Assembly: GCF_040499845.1 (NCBI RefSeq)
Contig: NZ_CP159342.1
Coordinates: 3,782,001-3,846,000 of the forward strand
Source: Micromonospora sp. CCTCC AA 2012012
Lineage (GTDB): Bacteria > Actinomycetota > Actinomycetes > Mycobacteriales > Micromonosporaceae
Direction: 5' to 3'
Length of the DNA stretch: 64,000 nucleotides
The position numbers and the translations under genes were made by a program. Numbering within the stretch: position 1 is the first letter of the stretch; each line of letters starts with the position of its first letter. Of the stretch, positions 17,223 through 25,999 are shown in pieces. The notes under the pieces are model-generated. The model saw only the letters and a list, made by a program, of their open reading frames with translations. It searched no databases and was not told where the DNA came from.

Positions 17223-18031
17223 CGCACTCCGCCTTCCATGACCACATCTTCCCCCACCGGTGCCGGAGGTCGAGGCTGCTCGCCCAACGCCACGCCGACG
17301 GTACCCCCTGGCGCGCCGGAGCGCTCCATCGGCTCGTCCGCGCTGTCGCCGACCGGACGGCGGGACCGGGGCGGCCGCCCGTCCCGGCCGGAGATCGTCG
17401 CCACGTTGACGTACGAGAAGCGATGCTCCCGGCACGGCCCGTGCTCCCGCAGCGCCGCCGTGTGCTCCGGCGTGATGTAACCCTTGTGCTCGGCGAACCC
17501 GTAGCCGGGATACCGCCCGTCCAGCTCCACCATCATCCGGTCCCGGGTGACCTTGGCCAGCACGCTGGCCGCCGCGACGCAGGCCGCCACCCGGTCGCCC
17601 TTCCAGACCGCCAGCCCCGGCACGTCCAGCCCGTCGACGCCGAAGCCGTCGGTCAGCACGTACTCCGGGCGGGTGGTCAGCGAGGCGAGTGCCCGCCGCA
17701 TCGCGGCCAGGTTGCACACGTGCAGCCCCCGCGCGTCCACCTCCTCGGCGGGAATCACCACCACCGCGTACGCCAGCGCCCGCTCCACGACCTCCGCGTA
17801 GATCCGCTCCCGGCTGGCCGGGGTGAGCAGCTTGGAGTCGGCCAGCCCGTCGATTTCGCCCCGTCGCCCCTCCGGCAGCACCGCCGCGGCGGCCACCAGG
17901 GGACCCGCGCAGGCACCCCGCCCGGCCTCGTCCGCGCCCGCCACGTGCCGGAAGCCCCGCCGTTGCAGGGCGCGTTCCAGGGCGTAGAGGCCACCGTCGC
18001 GGCGCACCACGGTGCGCGGCGGCGTCAGCAC
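17219..18031 (-). CDS. rnhB: Ribonuclease HII
   Basis: Cleaves RNA in RNA-DNA hybrids and removes misincorporated ribonucleotides. The core has HVAGADEAGRGACAGPLVAAA (the catalytic Asp-Glu pair), DSKLLTPASRERIYAEV, YVLTDGFG (another catalytic Asp) and AASVLAKVTRDRMM. The 270-residue product carries a ~45-residue Arg/Pro-rich C-terminal tail after the core. GTG at 18031 overlaps the end of the upstream Nudix gene by seven bases and is favoured because the core follows after a short lead. Confidence 0.93.
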   Translation of the reverse strand: MLTPPRTVVRRDGGLYALERALQRRGFRHVAGADEAGRGACAGPLVAAAAVLPEGRRGEIDGLADSKLLTPASRERIYAEVVERALAYAVVVIPAEEVDARGLHVCNLAAMRRALASLTTRPEYVLTDGFGVDGLDVPGLAVWKGDRVAACVAAASVLAKVTRDRMMVELDGRYPGYGFAEHKGYITPEHTAALREHGPCREHRFSYVNVATISGRDGRPPRSRRPVGDSADEPMERSGAPGGTVGVALGEQPRPPAPVGEDVVMEGGVR

Positions 18032-18513
18032 GGCGTACCCCCGGCAGCGGCCGGACGGTCGGCGGCGAGCACCCGGTCGAGCAGCGCCGGCAGGTCCGTC
18101 GGGTAGTACCGCTCGTCGGTGCCGGCCAGCTCGGTCAGGGGCCACCAGCGGTGCCCGGAGACGCTGGCCCGCTCGATCTCGTTGAAGCCCGCGGTGTCCA
18201 CCTCCCAGGTCGGCACCCGGACCAGGAAGTACTCCTGCTCCTGCCGGTACCAGACGCCGTCGAACGGGAACTCGGTCGTCTCGGACCAGACCGGCGCGCC
18301 CAGCTCGGCCGGGGTGAGTCGGAGACCGGTCTCCTCGGCCAGCTCGCGGGCCGCGCCGTCGGCCGGGCTCTCCCCCGGGTCGAGCCCGCCCCCGGGGGTG
18401 AACCAGTAGCCGTGGTCCGGCCGGGCCGGGTCGGTGCCCGCGAAGAGCAGCACCCGGTCGTCGGCGTCGACGAGCAGCACCCGGGCGGCGCGTCGAGGGG
18501 TGTAGACGGTCAC
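18025..18513 (-). CDS. Nudix hydrolase
   Basis: A 162-residue Nudix protein. The box GGGLDPGESPADGAARELAEETG matches Gx5Ex7REUxEExGU in full (from about residue 41). RAARVLLVDADDRVLLFAGTD precedes it, and a second-half strand with EQEYFLVRVP follows. The substrate is undetermined; likely roles are clearing oxidised or non-canonical nucleotides or nucleotide sugars. It starts with GTG at 18513 and overlaps rnhB by seven bases, so the pair is coupled. Confidence 0.9.
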   Translation of the reverse strand: MTVYTPRRAARVLLVDADDRVLLFAGTDPARPDHGYWFTPGGGLDPGESPADGAARELAEETGLRLTPAELGAPVWSETTEFPFDGVWYRQEQEYFLVRVPTWEVDTAGFNEIERASVSGHRWWPLTELAGTDERYYPTDLPALLDRVLAADRPAAAGGTPC

Positions 18514-18559
18514 CGCCCAAGCCTGCCAGACGCCTGTGACGAACGCCCACGCCCTCCGG

Positions 18560-19192
18560 TCAGGGGTTGGGGATGCCGTCGAAGCCCTTCGGCACGGTCA
18601 GCCAGGTGGCCCGGCCGACCGGCCAGAAGACCGTGAAGGCGCGGCCGACCACCCGGTCGGTGGGAATGGTGGCCTCGGTGATGTCCTGGCCGGACTGCTG
18701 CCAGTGCTCCAGCGAGTCGCCGGAGGCCTCCCGGTGGTCACCCATCACCCAGAGCCGGCCCGCCGGCACCGTGATGTCGAAATCCTGGTCGGCCGGGCGG
18801 TTCCCCGGATAGATGAACGGCTCGTCGATCGGCTTGCCGTTGATCACGAGCCGCTCCTGCGGCCCGGAGCGGTCACAGCAGACCACGTGGTCGCCGGCGA
18901 CGCCGATCACCCGCTTGATGAAGTCCTCGCCGTCGGGGTTGCCGCTCCACTCGGTGGGCGCCTTGAAGACGATGACCTCGCCGCGGTGCGGCGACCGGAA
19001 GTCGTAGACCAACTTGTTGACCAGCACCCGATCGTCGATCTTGAGGGTGTTCTCCATCGACGGGGAGGGGATGAAGAAGGTCTGCAGCACGAAGGCACGC
19101 ACCAGCACTGCGACCAGGATCGCCACACCCAGGAGGATGGGCAGCTCCTTCCAGAAGGAACTGCGGGGCTTTTCGGTCTGCTCGTCAATCAC
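18560..19192 (-). CDS. lepB: Type I signal peptidase (first paralog)
   Basis: Removes signal peptides from exported proteins at the outer face of the membrane. The 210-residue product has one N-terminal membrane helix (PILLGVAILVAVLVRAFVLQ). The nucleophile serine is in FIPSPSMENTL and the general-base lysine in DFIKRVIGVAGDHV. The box VMGDHREASGDS lies near the C-terminus. There is no second C-terminal helix. It is the downstream member of a tandem pair; its start overlaps the stop of the second paralog by four bases. Tandem sip genes next to rplS are known in Streptomyces. Confidence 0.94.
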   Translation of the reverse strand: MIDEQTEKPRSSFWKELPILLGVAILVAVLVRAFVLQTFFIPSPSMENTLKIDDRVLVNKLVYDFRSPHRGEVIVFKAPTEWSGNPDGEDFIKRVIGVAGDHVVCCDRSGPQERLVINGKPIDEPFIYPGNRPADQDFDITVPAGRLWVMGDHREASGDSLEHWQQSGQDITEATIPTDRVVGRAFTVFWPVGRATWLTVPKGFDGIPNP

Positions 19193-20067
19193 GGGAGGAG
19201 CCTACGTCCCCGGCTCAGTCGCGGTCGTCCGGAACGCGCGAGAACGGAAAGCGCGGCCGTGACCGGGAGGACGAGCACGACACCACCCACCGGATCCGGG
19301 TCGACCGGCGCCGGTCGCAGCGGCGCGGCGGCGCGCGGCAGCGCGGCGAAGCTCTCCGGCACCGGCAGGCCGGTCCACCGCTCGCGCGGCCAGACGATCG
19401 CGAAGGCCCGGCCGATCACGTTGTCGATCGGCACCGGCCCCTGGCAGCGGGCGTCCTGCGAGACCAGCCGGTGGTCGCCCATCACGAAGATCTGCCCCGG
19501 CGGCACCACGACCTCGGTGAACTGCCGGGACCGGCACTCCTTCGGGTTCGGCGGCAGGTCCTCCGGCGAATCCTCCGAGACGTACGCCCGCTCGTCGAGC
19601 GGGACGCCGTTGACCGTCACCCGGCCCTTGTCGCAGCAGGCCACCCGGTCCCCCGGGACCCCGATGACCCGCTTGATGAAGTCCTTCTCGCCGGGCCGGC
19701 TGACACCCACCAGGTCACCGAGGGTCCGGCCGACCTTGCCGGCGAAGCCCGCCGGTGGCGCCGGGGTCTCCTGGGCGACCCACTTGTCGGTGCCGCGGAA
19801 GACCACCACCTCGCCCCGGACCGGGTCGCGGACGTCGTAGACGACCTTATTGACCAGCACCCGGTCGCCGATGAGCAGGGTGTTCTCCATCGAGCCGGAC
19901 GGAATGAAGAAGGCCTGCAACAAGAAGGTGCGGATCAGCACCGCGAGGCAGAACGCGACGACGAGCAGGAGCGGCAACTCCTGCCAGAGGGGCATCTGCC
20001 GCCGGGTGCGTCGGGCCCGTCGACGCCACGGATCGGCCGTGCCGTCCTCGTCAAGCATCTGCACCAT
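19189..20067 (-). CDS. lepB: Type I signal peptidase (second, longer paralog)
   Basis: A 292-residue signal peptidase with the same catalytic elements as its neighbour: FIPSGSMENTLLIGD (Ser) and DFIKRVIGVPGDRV (Lys), plus QIFVMGDHRLVSQDAR. It has an N-terminal helix (LPLLLVVAFCLAVLIRTFLL) and also a C-terminal hydrophobic segment (VGGVVLVLPVTAALSVLA) followed by an Arg-rich tail. It may therefore be anchored at both ends. It contains a longer insert (about residues 95-130) between the two catalytic residues. ATG at 20067; the long upstream region holds inverted repeats listed separately. Confidence 0.94.
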   Translation of the reverse strand: MVQMLDEDGTADPWRRRARRTRRQMPLWQELPLLLVVAFCLAVLIRTFLLQAFFIPSGSMENTLLIGDRVLVNKVVYDVRDPVRGEVVVFRGTDKWVAQETPAPPAGFAGKVGRTLGDLVGVSRPGEKDFIKRVIGVPGDRVACCDKGRVTVNGVPLDERAYVSEDSPEDLPPNPKECRSRQFTEVVVPPGQIFVMGDHRLVSQDARCQGPVPIDNVIGRAFAIVWPRERWTGLPVPESFAALPRAAAPLRPAPVDPDPVGGVVLVLPVTAALSVLARSGRPRLSRGRRLLP

Positions 20068-20149
20068 GCCACTCTCCGGTCCGCAGAAACGACACTACCG
20101 CCCGGGAGTCTCGCCGGGAGACCCCACGGGCGGCAGTGGACCGCTGTGC

Positions 20150-20171
20150 CGTCGCGGCACGTGCCGCGACG
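20150..20171. repeat. 22-bp perfect palindrome in the lepB leader
   Basis: The sequence around the dyad GTCGCGGCAC/GTGCCGCGAC is self-complementary over 22 bases with no loop. It lies between rplS and the second lepB, in the presumed 5' untranslated region of lepB. It could bind a dimeric regulator or fold as part of an rplS terminator; I cannot decide. Confidence 0.6.
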
Positions 20172-20194
20172 TTGCTGCCTCCTGCGCCCGTGCC

Positions 20195-20217
20195 GACCAG
20201 AGTAATGCGATCTGGTC
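20195..20217 (-). promoter_or_regulatory. Possible lepB promoter with overlapping operator
   Basis: A 7-bp inverted repeat (GACCAGA, nine bases, TCTGGTC) spans 20195-20217. The minus strand has TACTCT at 20199-20204, which would be the -10 box of the lepB pair. A dyad over a -10 element is the layout of a repressor site. No regulator is identified. Confidence 0.4.
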
Positions 20218-20260
20218 GATACGACATCCGGGCAGGCCAGGTGGCGTGACGAGCGGAGAG

Positions 20261-20620
20261 TCAGCTCGTCGGCTGCTTCTCGCGCAGCTCCTTGATCTTG
20301 GCCTTCTTGCCGCGCAGCTCGCGGAGGTAGTAGAGCTTGGCCCGGCGAACGTCACCGCGGGTCACGACCTCGATCCGGTCGATGCCCGGGCTGTTCAGCG
20401 GGTAGGTCCGCTCGACACCGACGCCGAAGCTGACCTTACGGACCGAGAAGGTCTCGCGCAGACCGTCACCCTGGCGGCGGATGACGACGCCCTGGAAGAT
20501 CTGGACCCGGGACCGGTTGCCCTCGACGACCCGCGCGTGCACCTTGACGGTGTCACCGGCGCGGAAGTCGGGAACGTCGACCCGCTTGGACTGGGCGTCA
20601 AGGGCGTCCAGGATGTTCAT
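20261..20620 (-). CDS. rplS: 50S ribosomal protein L19
   Basis: L19 lies at the 30S-50S interface. The 119-residue product has [72 protein letters not shown] and [18 protein letters not shown], covering the whole family profile. The ATG at 20620 has GAGGAC upstream. It follows trmD in the conserved rpsP-rimM-trmD-rplS order but has its own 145-base leader. Confidence 0.97.
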   Translation of the reverse strand: MNILDALDAQSKRVDVPDFRAGDTVKVHARVVEGNRSRVQIFQGVVIRRQGDGLRETFSVRKVSFGVGVERTYPLNSPGIDRIEVVTRGDVRRAKLYYLRELRGKKAKIKELREKQPTS

Positions 20621-20645
20621 CGCTGTGTCCTCGTGAGGCTCAACG

Positions 20646-20724
20646 GCGCACCGTCACTCGGTGCGCGGATGGGTGATTCTGATCCCCGGGTGGTGGACGG
20701 TGGACCGCCCCCGGGTCGGGGATC
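20646..20724 (-). promoter_or_regulatory. Hairpin-rich leader of rplS
   Basis: Two stable hairpins precede rplS. One has 8-bp arms GCGCACCG and CGGTGCGC with loop TCACT at 20646-20666. The other has 8-bp arms GATCCCCG (20681-20688) and CGGGGATC (20717-20724) around a GC-rich interior. They may end trmD transcription or regulate L19 synthesis, as r-protein leaders do in other phyla. No known leader family is recognised. Confidence 0.35.
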
Positions 20725-20765
20725 CTCGCAGCCGCCCGCGGGCGCGGTCGACTGCGGCAACCCCT

Positions 20766-21554
20766 CTACTTTGCCACATCCCCCGGCGGCGACTGAAATC
20801 CACCCCGGTCCAGCGCGGCCCGGTCCCGCTTGTCCAGGCTCTCCGGGGGCAGCGCGGCGATCATGTCGGGCCGGCGGGTGGCCGTACGCAGCAGCGAGGA
20901 GTCCCGACGCCAGCGGGCGATCCGGCCGTGGTCGCCCGAGCGGAGCACCTCGGGCACCTCGTGCCCGCGCCAGGTCGCCGGCTTGGTGTACATCGGCGCC
21001 TCCAGCAGCCCGTGGGCGTGCGACTCCTCGTCCAGCGAGCCGGCGTTGCCGAGCACCCCGGGCAGCAGCCGGGTGACCGCCTCCAGGATCACCAGCACCG
21101 CGACCTCGCCGCCGAAGAGCACGTAGTCGCCGAGGGAGACCTCGGTCACCCGCATCCGGCCGGCGGCGTGGTCGAGCACCCGCTGGTCGATGCCCTCGTA
21201 CCGGCCGCAGGCGAAGAGCAGGTGCGACTCGGCGGCCAGCTCGTGCGCCAGAGCCTGGGTGAACGGGACACCGGCCGGCGACGGGACCAGCAGCCGGGGC
21301 AGGGTGTGGCCGTCCGGGCTCAGCTCGTCCGGGGCGAGGGCGTCCAGCGCCTCACCCCAGGGCTCCGGCCGCATGACCATGCCGGGCCCGCCGCCGTAGG
21401 GCGTGTCGTCGACCGTGCGGTGCACGTCGTGGGTCCAGCTCCGCAGATCGTGTACGGCCAGCCGCAGCGTCCCGGTCTCCCGGGCCCTGCCGATCAGGGA
21501 GAGGTCGAGCGGGGCGAAGTATTCCGGAAAGATCGACACGATGTCGACGCGCAT
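20766..21554 (-). CDS. trmD: tRNA (guanine-N1-)-methyltransferase TrmD
   Basis: Makes m1G37 in tRNAs that read CNN codons, preventing frameshifts. The 262-residue product has [37 protein letters not shown], the SAM-binding trefoil-knot loop [28 protein letters not shown] and the C-terminal helix domain ([19 protein letters not shown]). All SPOUT/TrmD hallmarks are intact. It is 21 bases downstream of rimM. Confidence 0.97.
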   Translation of the reverse strand: MRVDIVSIFPEYFAPLDLSLIGRARETGTLRLAVHDLRSWTHDVHRTVDDTPYGGGPGMVMRPEPWGEALDALAPDELSPDGHTLPRLLVPSPAGVPFTQALAHELAAESHLLFACGRYEGIDQRVLDHAAGRMRVTEVSLGDYVLFGGEVAVLVILEAVTRLLPGVLGNAGSLDEESHAHGLLEAPMYTKPATWRGHEVPEVLRSGDHGRIARWRRDSSLLRTATRRPDMIAALPPESLDKRDRAALDRGGFQSPPGDVAK

Positions 21555-21575
21555 GACGGGACCGCTCCAGCGGGT

Positions 21576-22133
21576 CTAGAGATCGAGCAGACCGGCCGGC
21601 GGGTCGACCACGACGCGACCGCCGGCGAGGTCTACCTCGGGGACGATCGCCTTGACGAACGGGATCAGCGCGGTACGCCCCTCGGGGCGGCGCAGCACCA
21701 GCAGGTCGGACGCGGGCGCGTGGTCGATCCGGGCCACCTCGCCCAGCCGCTCCCCGGCCGGGGTGACCACGGCCAGGCCCACCAGCTGGTGGTCGTGGAA
21801 CTCCTCCGGGTCCTCCGGCGACTCCACGTCCGTGCTCTCCACCCCGATCAGGGTGCCCCGCAGCGCCTCGGCGACGGCGCGGTCCGCGACGCCCTCGAAG
21901 GCGACCAGCATCCGGCCCTGGTGCCAGCGGGCCGCCTCGACGGTCAGCTCCCGGGGCACGGTGAAGAGGACGCCCGGACCCGGTGCGGGGTTGGCCGGAG
22001 CGGCCGCCCCCGGCTCGGTGACCAGCACCGAACCGGGGGCGAAGCGCGCTTCGGGCTCGTCGGTCCGCACCTCCACGGTGACCTCACCGCGGATGCCGTG
22101 CGGTTTGCCGATCCTGCCGACGATGAGAAGCAT
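21576..22133 (-). CDS. rimM: Ribosome maturation factor RimM
   Basis: Binds S19 and helps mature the 3' domain of 16S rRNA. The 185-residue product starts [21 protein letters not shown], the RimM N-terminal beta-barrel signature. An insert follows (about 35-60), and the PRC-barrel C-terminal domain has DHQLVGLAVVTPAGERLGEV, LLVLRRPEGRTALIPFVKAIV and GRVVVDPPAGLLDL. The start shares its last bases with the khpA stop (overlap at 22133). Confidence 0.95.
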   Translation of the reverse strand: MLLIVGRIGKPHGIRGEVTVEVRTDEPEARFAPGSVLVTEPGAAAPANPAPGPGVLFTVPRELTVEAARWHQGRMLVAFEGVADRAVAEALRGTLIGVESTDVESPEDPEEFHDHQLVGLAVVTPAGERLGEVARIDHAPASDLLVLRRPEGRTALIPFVKAIVPEVDLAGGRVVVDPPAGLLDL

Positions 22134-22381
22134 CAGTACGAGTCGACGATGTCGACGCGTACCCCGCGTCCACCGATGGAGCCGATCACCTGGCGCAGCG
22201 CCTTGGCGGTCCGGCCGGACCGTCCGATCACCGTACCGAGGTCCTCGGGGTGCACGCGGACTTCCAGCCGCTTGCCCCGACGGGAGTCGACCATGCGGAC
22301 GCGCACGTCGTCCGGGTTGTCGACGATCCCCTTGACCAGGTGCTCCAGCGCGGGACGCAGTGCCACGTCAGGCCTGCTCAC
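22133..22381 (-). CDS. khpA: KH-domain RNA-binding protein KhpA
   Basis: An 82-residue single KH-domain protein with the GxxG loop in [19 protein letters not shown]. The family (KhpA, often annotated as UPF0109) binds RNA, commonly with a KhpB partner. It lies between rpsP and rimM as in most Gram-positive genomes and overlaps rpsP by 14 bases, implying translational coupling. The ATG at 22381 gives the usual length. Confidence 0.93.
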   Translation of the reverse strand: MSRPDVALRPALEHLVKGIVDNPDDVRVRMVDSRRGKRLEVRVHPEDLGTVIGRSGRTAKALRQVIGSIGGRGVRVDIVDSY

Positions 22382-22862
22382 CGGCGTCGGCAGCAGCGGC
22401 CGGGGCCTCGGCCGGAGCCTCGGTCTTCGGCGCCTCGGTCTCGGCGGCGGCCTCGGTCTTGGCCGGGGCCTCGGCCTTGGCGGCCTTCTTGGCGGGCTTG
22501 GCCGGGGTCTCCGGGGCCAGGCCGGCGGCGGCCTTCGCCTCGGCCTCGTACGCCGCCTTGCGGTCGGCCCGCTCGGGGGCGACCTTCAGCGGCGGCGGGG
22601 CCGGCAGGCCCTTGAACTTCTGCCAGTCACCGGTCAGCTCCAGCAGGCGCTGCACGGCCTCGCTCGGCTGCGCGCCGACCGAGAGCCAGTACTGGACCCG
22701 CTCCGACTTGACCTCGATCACCGAAGGGTCTTCCTTCGGCTGGTACACGCCCACGAACTCGATCGCCCGGCCGTCGCGCTTGACGCGCGAGTCGGCGATG
22801 ACGATGCGGTACTGCGGGTTGCGGATCTTACCCATCCGCAGGAGCCGGATCTTTACGGCCAC
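22368..22862 (-). CDS. rpsP: 30S ribosomal protein S16 with long C-terminal tail
   Basis: S16 is an early-assembling small-subunit protein. Residues 1 to about 85 are typical ([59 protein letters not shown]). The rest of the 164-residue product is an Ala/Lys/Glu/Pro-rich tail of about 70 residues, presumably disordered and much longer than in E. coli. The start is GTG at 22862 with ACAGGAGCGAAACAACT upstream. This is the first gene of rpsP-khpA-rimM-trmD. The 239 bases upstream carry no gene; a CAGAAT at 23018-23023 on the minus strand is a possible -10. Confidence 0.95.
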   Translation of the reverse strand: MAVKIRLLRMGKIRNPQYRIVIADSRVKRDGRAIEFVGVYQPKEDPSVIEVKSERVQYWLSVGAQPSEAVQRLLELTGDWQKFKGLPAPPPLKVAPERADRKAAYEAEAKAAAGLAPETPAKPAKKAAKAEAPAKTEAAAETEAPKTEAPAEAPAAAADAGEQA

Positions 22863-23101
22863 AGTTGTTTCGCTCCTGTTGCGATCTCACCGGCCCGAAC
22901 GGGCGGTGTGCGGGTGAGAGCCGACCGGCACAGTGGGGTTGGGCCGGAGACTGCTCGGTGGACTGGCGACACGCCCGGGTTAGAGGGCGCCGGACGCGTG
23001 CCGGATACCAGCGACCCATTCTGCCAGATCCGGTGCCGATCGCTCACACCGGACCCGGACAGACCCCGCACGTCCGGCCTCGGAGTGACGCAGCACACCC
23101 G

Positions 23102-23749
23102 TCACCGGACCGGCGGCCGGTCCCAGCCGGGTGGCAGGTCGTCCGGTACGCCCCAGTCGGCGGGCGGGGTGAAGTCGCACCACGTCCCGTCGAACGGGAA
23201 CGCGCCGGCCTCGGCGCGGGCGATCACCCGCTCCCCCTCGGCCCGTACCGCCCGCTCGTCGGTCACCCAGTAGTGCCCGGGGAAGGCGAGGCGCTCGGCG
23301 AACTCCTCCTCGTCCTTCCACGCCCAGGTGTGGTCGGGTCGGACCACCACGTCCAGGTCCTGGTCGACCATGTCCACCCCGGCGACCGGACCGTCGTCCC
23401 AGCGGACGCCCGGTTCCTCCAGGTTGACGTACCACTCGGCGAAGCGGTCGTGGGAGTCGCGGAACCACCAGACCGAGTGGGCGGCGCCGGTGGGCAGGAA
23501 CTTCAGCACCGGCGGGCCGTTCCACCGGCCCCGCGCCAGGCGGTAGGAGGAGGTGATCCACTCGGCGAACGGCATCGCCCGCATACCCTGCCCCGCCTCG
23601 GTGACCTCGTGCGCCACCGGGGTGTCCCGGGCGACCCAGAGCAGCAGGCCCCGAGCGTCGTCGAGGACCACCCGGGCCGGCCGCACCCAGCCGATCCGGC
23701 CGTGCCGCACGTTCCGGTGCAGGATCAGCCGACCCGGTTCGAACCGCAC
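23102..23749 (-). CDS. DUF402 domain protein
   Basis: A DUF402 protein of about 215 residues. Features include LILHRNVRHGRIGWVRPARVV, GLLLWVARDTPVAHEV, SVWWFRDSHDRFAEWYVNLEEP, GVDMVDQDLDVVVRPDHTW and a KDEEEFAERL helix. DUF402 proteins share a fold with FAU-1-like RNA-binding proteins and nucleoside diphosphate phosphatases; this one's role is unknown. GTG 23749 was chosen because GAGGTGG precedes it and because a terminator-like hairpin of proS occupies 23791-23815. A longer start at 23809 is possible but would overlap that hairpin. Confidence 0.82.
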   Translation of the reverse strand: MRFEPGRLILHRNVRHGRIGWVRPARVVLDDARGLLLWVARDTPVAHEVTEAGQGMRAMPFAEWITSSYRLARGRWNGPPVLKFLPTGAAHSVWWFRDSHDRFAEWYVNLEEPGVRWDDGPVAGVDMVDQDLDVVVRPDHTWAWKDEEEFAERLAFPGHYWVTDERAVRAEGERVIARAEAGAFPFDGTWCDFTPPADWGVPDDLPPGWDRPPVR

Positions 23750-23790
23750 GCCCACCACCTCAGCTGTCGACGGGACCCTCGGCGACCGGG

Positions 23791-23815
23791 CCGGCGGCGC
23801 AGTGCGCACCGCCGG
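23791..23815 (-). terminator. Hairpin after proS
   Basis: Seven-base arms CCGGCGG and CCGCCGG (23791-23797, 23809-23815) enclose an 11-base loop that contains TGCGCA. It begins about 18 bases after the proS stop codon on the minus strand. Confidence 0.45.
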
Positions 23816-23832
23816 ACCGGCGTCCGCAGATG

Positions 23833-25239
23833 TCAGTAGGCGCGGGCGAGGATGGCGACCAGGTCGGGCTCGTCCTCCGAGTCCGGCACCGAGCCGTCGG
23901 CGCGCAGCAGGCAGCGCACGGTCACGCCCTGACCGTTCGCCTCGGCCTCACCCTTGACGCCGACCGCCGACCACGGCACCCGGGCCCAGCCGGTGGCCGC
24001 CGCCTCGATCGCCTCGGCCAGGGTCGACACCTCGACCGTGCGCGACTCGCGGTGGGCGAGGGCCTGGTCGTGCAGCGCCTGCTGGTCGGCCTCCAGCGCG
24101 GCCAGGACCGCGCCGACCACGTCCGCCACCGGCGTCGGGGCCTTCGAGCCGTCCGTACGCCGGACCACGACCGCGTTGCCGGCGGCCAGGTCACGAGGGC
24201 CGACCTCGACGCGTACGGGATAGCCCCGCAGCTCGGCGTCGACGGCCCGGCGGCCGAAGGCGGTGTCGGTCCGGTCGTCGAGCGCGACCCGGACACCGGC
24301 GTCGCGCAGGCCGTCGCGGAGCTTGGCCGCCGCCTCGCCGACGCCCTCGCCGTCCTTGACGATCATCACGTACGCCTGGATCGGCGCCGCCTTCGGCGGC
24401 ACCCGCAGGCCGTTGTCGTCGCCGTGGGCCATGATCAGGCCGCCGAGCATCCGGGTCGAGGTGCCCCAGGAGGTGGTCCAGGCGTGCTCCCGGCCGCCCT
24501 CCTTCGCGGAGTAGCTGATGTCGAACGCCTTGGCGAAGTTCTGCCCCAGCTCGTGACTGGTGCCGAGCTGGAGCGCCTTGCCGTCGCCCATCATGCCTTC
24601 GCAGGTGTAGGTGGCCGTCGCCCCGGCGAAGCGCTCCCGGGCGGTCTTCAGGCCCACCACCACCGGGATGCCCAGCACGTTGACCATCAGGTCCTCGTAC
24701 GCCTCGTGCAGGATCCGCCGCGCGTAGGCGCGGGCGTCCTCCCGCGTCGCGTGCGCGGTGTGCCCCTCCTGCCAGAGGAACTCGCTGGTCCGCAGGAAGA
24801 TCCGCGGGCGCAGCTCCCAGCGGACCACGTTCGCCCACTGGTTCAGCAGCAGCGGCAGGTCCCGGTACGAGTCGATCCACTTGGCCATGAACTCGCCGAT
24901 GACCGTCTCGCTGGTGGGGCGCACCACCACCGGCTCGGCGAGCTGCTTGCCACCACCGTGGGTGACCACCGCCAGCTCCGGCGAGAAGCCCTCGACGTGC
25001 TCGGCCTCGCGCTTGAGGTAGCTCTCCGGGATGAAGAGCGGGAAGTAGGCGTTCTCCGCGCCGGCCGCCTTGATCCGGGCGTCCATCTCGGCCTGCATCC
25101 GCTCCCAGATGGCGTAGCCGGCCGGGCGGATGACCATGGTCCCCCGGACCGGGCCGTTGTCGGCCAGCTTCGCCTTGGCGATCAGGTCCTGGTACCAGCG
25201 GGGAAAGTCCTCCGCACGGGGAGTGAGCACGCGTGCCAT
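23833..25239 (-). CDS. proS: Prolyl-tRNA synthetase, short (archaeal/eukaryote-like) type
   Basis: Charges tRNA-Pro. The 468-residue product is the short type 3 ProRS lacking the bacterial editing insertion. It has class II motif 2 in LPLLLNQWANVVRWELRPR with FLRTSEFLWQEGHTAHAT, motif 3-like GGREHAWTTSWGTSTR and LGGLIMAHGDDNGLRVPP. An anticodon-binding domain and the C-terminal domain end in the terminal tyrosine VAILARAY, characteristic of this type. ATG 25239 (MARVLTPRAEDFPRWYQDLI) fits the family start; in-frame sequence upstream is Arg-rich and non-conserved. Confidence 0.95.
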   Translation of the reverse strand: MARVLTPRAEDFPRWYQDLIAKAKLADNGPVRGTMVIRPAGYAIWERMQAEMDARIKAAGAENAYFPLFIPESYLKREAEHVEGFSPELAVVTHGGGKQLAEPVVVRPTSETVIGEFMAKWIDSYRDLPLLLNQWANVVRWELRPRIFLRTSEFLWQEGHTAHATREDARAYARRILHEAYEDLMVNVLGIPVVVGLKTARERFAGATATYTCEGMMGDGKALQLGTSHELGQNFAKAFDISYSAKEGGREHAWTTSWGTSTRMLGGLIMAHGDDNGLRVPPKAAPIQAYVMIVKDGEGVGEAAAKLRDGLRDAGVRVALDDRTDTAFGRRAVDAELRGYPVRVEVGPRDLAAGNAVVVRRTDGSKAPTPVADVVGAVLAALEADQQALHDQALAHRESRTVEVSTLAEAIEAAATGWARVPWSAVGVKGEAEANGQGVTVRCLLRADGSVPDSEDEPDLVAILARAY

Positions 25240-25367
25240 GACCGCACATCCTATGCGCCGCCCGGAGGGCCGCCGCGATCGGGCGCGCCCGAGGCGCGGA
25301 GGCGCCCGGACGGGCGTACGCGCGCGGGGCAGCGGAACCGACCGGACGCTGGTTAGCATCTGCGCCC

Positions 25368-25934
25368 ATGTCCCCGCTGCGTTCCCTGTTCGGCCGCGTC
25401 TCCGGGCCGGCGCCGCTGCCCTTCCCGCCCACCTCGCCGGAGGGGCTGGCCGCCCGCTGGGTGCGTTGGGTGGCCGCGCACGGGTCGGCGAAGAACCCGG
25501 TCCGCGACACCACCGGCGAGCACGCCGCGCACCACCAGCCGGACGACGTGTGGTTCCTCGCCGGCAGCTACGGCGGTTCGGTGACCCGACGCTGCGCCCT
25601 GCCGGCCGGCCGGCCGCTCTTCTTCCCGGCCTTCACCATGTGGCAGTATCCGGCGAGGGCCGGCGAGGTCCCGGTGGTGTCCCGCGCGACCGGGCACGCC
25701 CAGCTCGACGGGGTTCCGGTGCCACTGGCGACGATCGGCACGCCGACACCCTTCGAGGTACGCGGCGCACTCGGCAACGGGGTGACGTCGGGTTCCCGCC
25801 CGACGCCCGTCACCTGCTGGGGTCTCTGGGCCAGCCTGCCGCCGTTGGCACCGGGCGCGCACGAGCTGACCTTCGGCGGCAGCGACGGCCGCGGCTTCTG
25901 GGTCGAGGCGCAGTACCACCTCGTCGTCAACTGA
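25368..25934 (+). CDS. Unknown 188-residue protein
   Basis: I do not recognise this protein. It begins MSPLRSLFGRVSGPAPLPFP, has a WVRWVAAHGSAKNPVRDTTGEHA segment and then a beta-rich stretch (DVWFLAGSYGGSVTRRC, PLFFPAFTMWQYP, APGAHELTFGGSDGRGFWVEAQYHLVVN). The composition suggests an all-beta soluble domain. There is no signal peptide. TAGCAT at 25354-25359 precedes the ATG by eight bases, so it may be leaderless. It is divergent from proS and codirectional with the TetR gene 65 bases downstream; joint regulation is possible but unproven. Confidence 0.7.
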   Translation: MSPLRSLFGRVSGPAPLPFPPTSPEGLAARWVRWVAAHGSAKNPVRDTTGEHAAHHQPDDVWFLAGSYGGSVTRRCALPAGRPLFFPAFTMWQYPARAGEVPVVSRATGHAQLDGVPVPLATIGTPTPFEVRGALGNGVTSGSRPTPVTCWGLWASLPPLAPGAHELTFGGSDGRGFWVEAQYHLVVN

Positions 25935-25999
25935 CCCGTCCGGCGGATGCCGGTGACGGCGGTGGGCGGCGCGTCGCCGCCCGTAGACTTCCGGACACC

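Noticed and set aside
23750..23809. Longer N-terminus for the DUF402 protein
   Set aside because: The extension would run through the proS terminator-like hairpin, while GTG 23749 has a good ribosome binding site.
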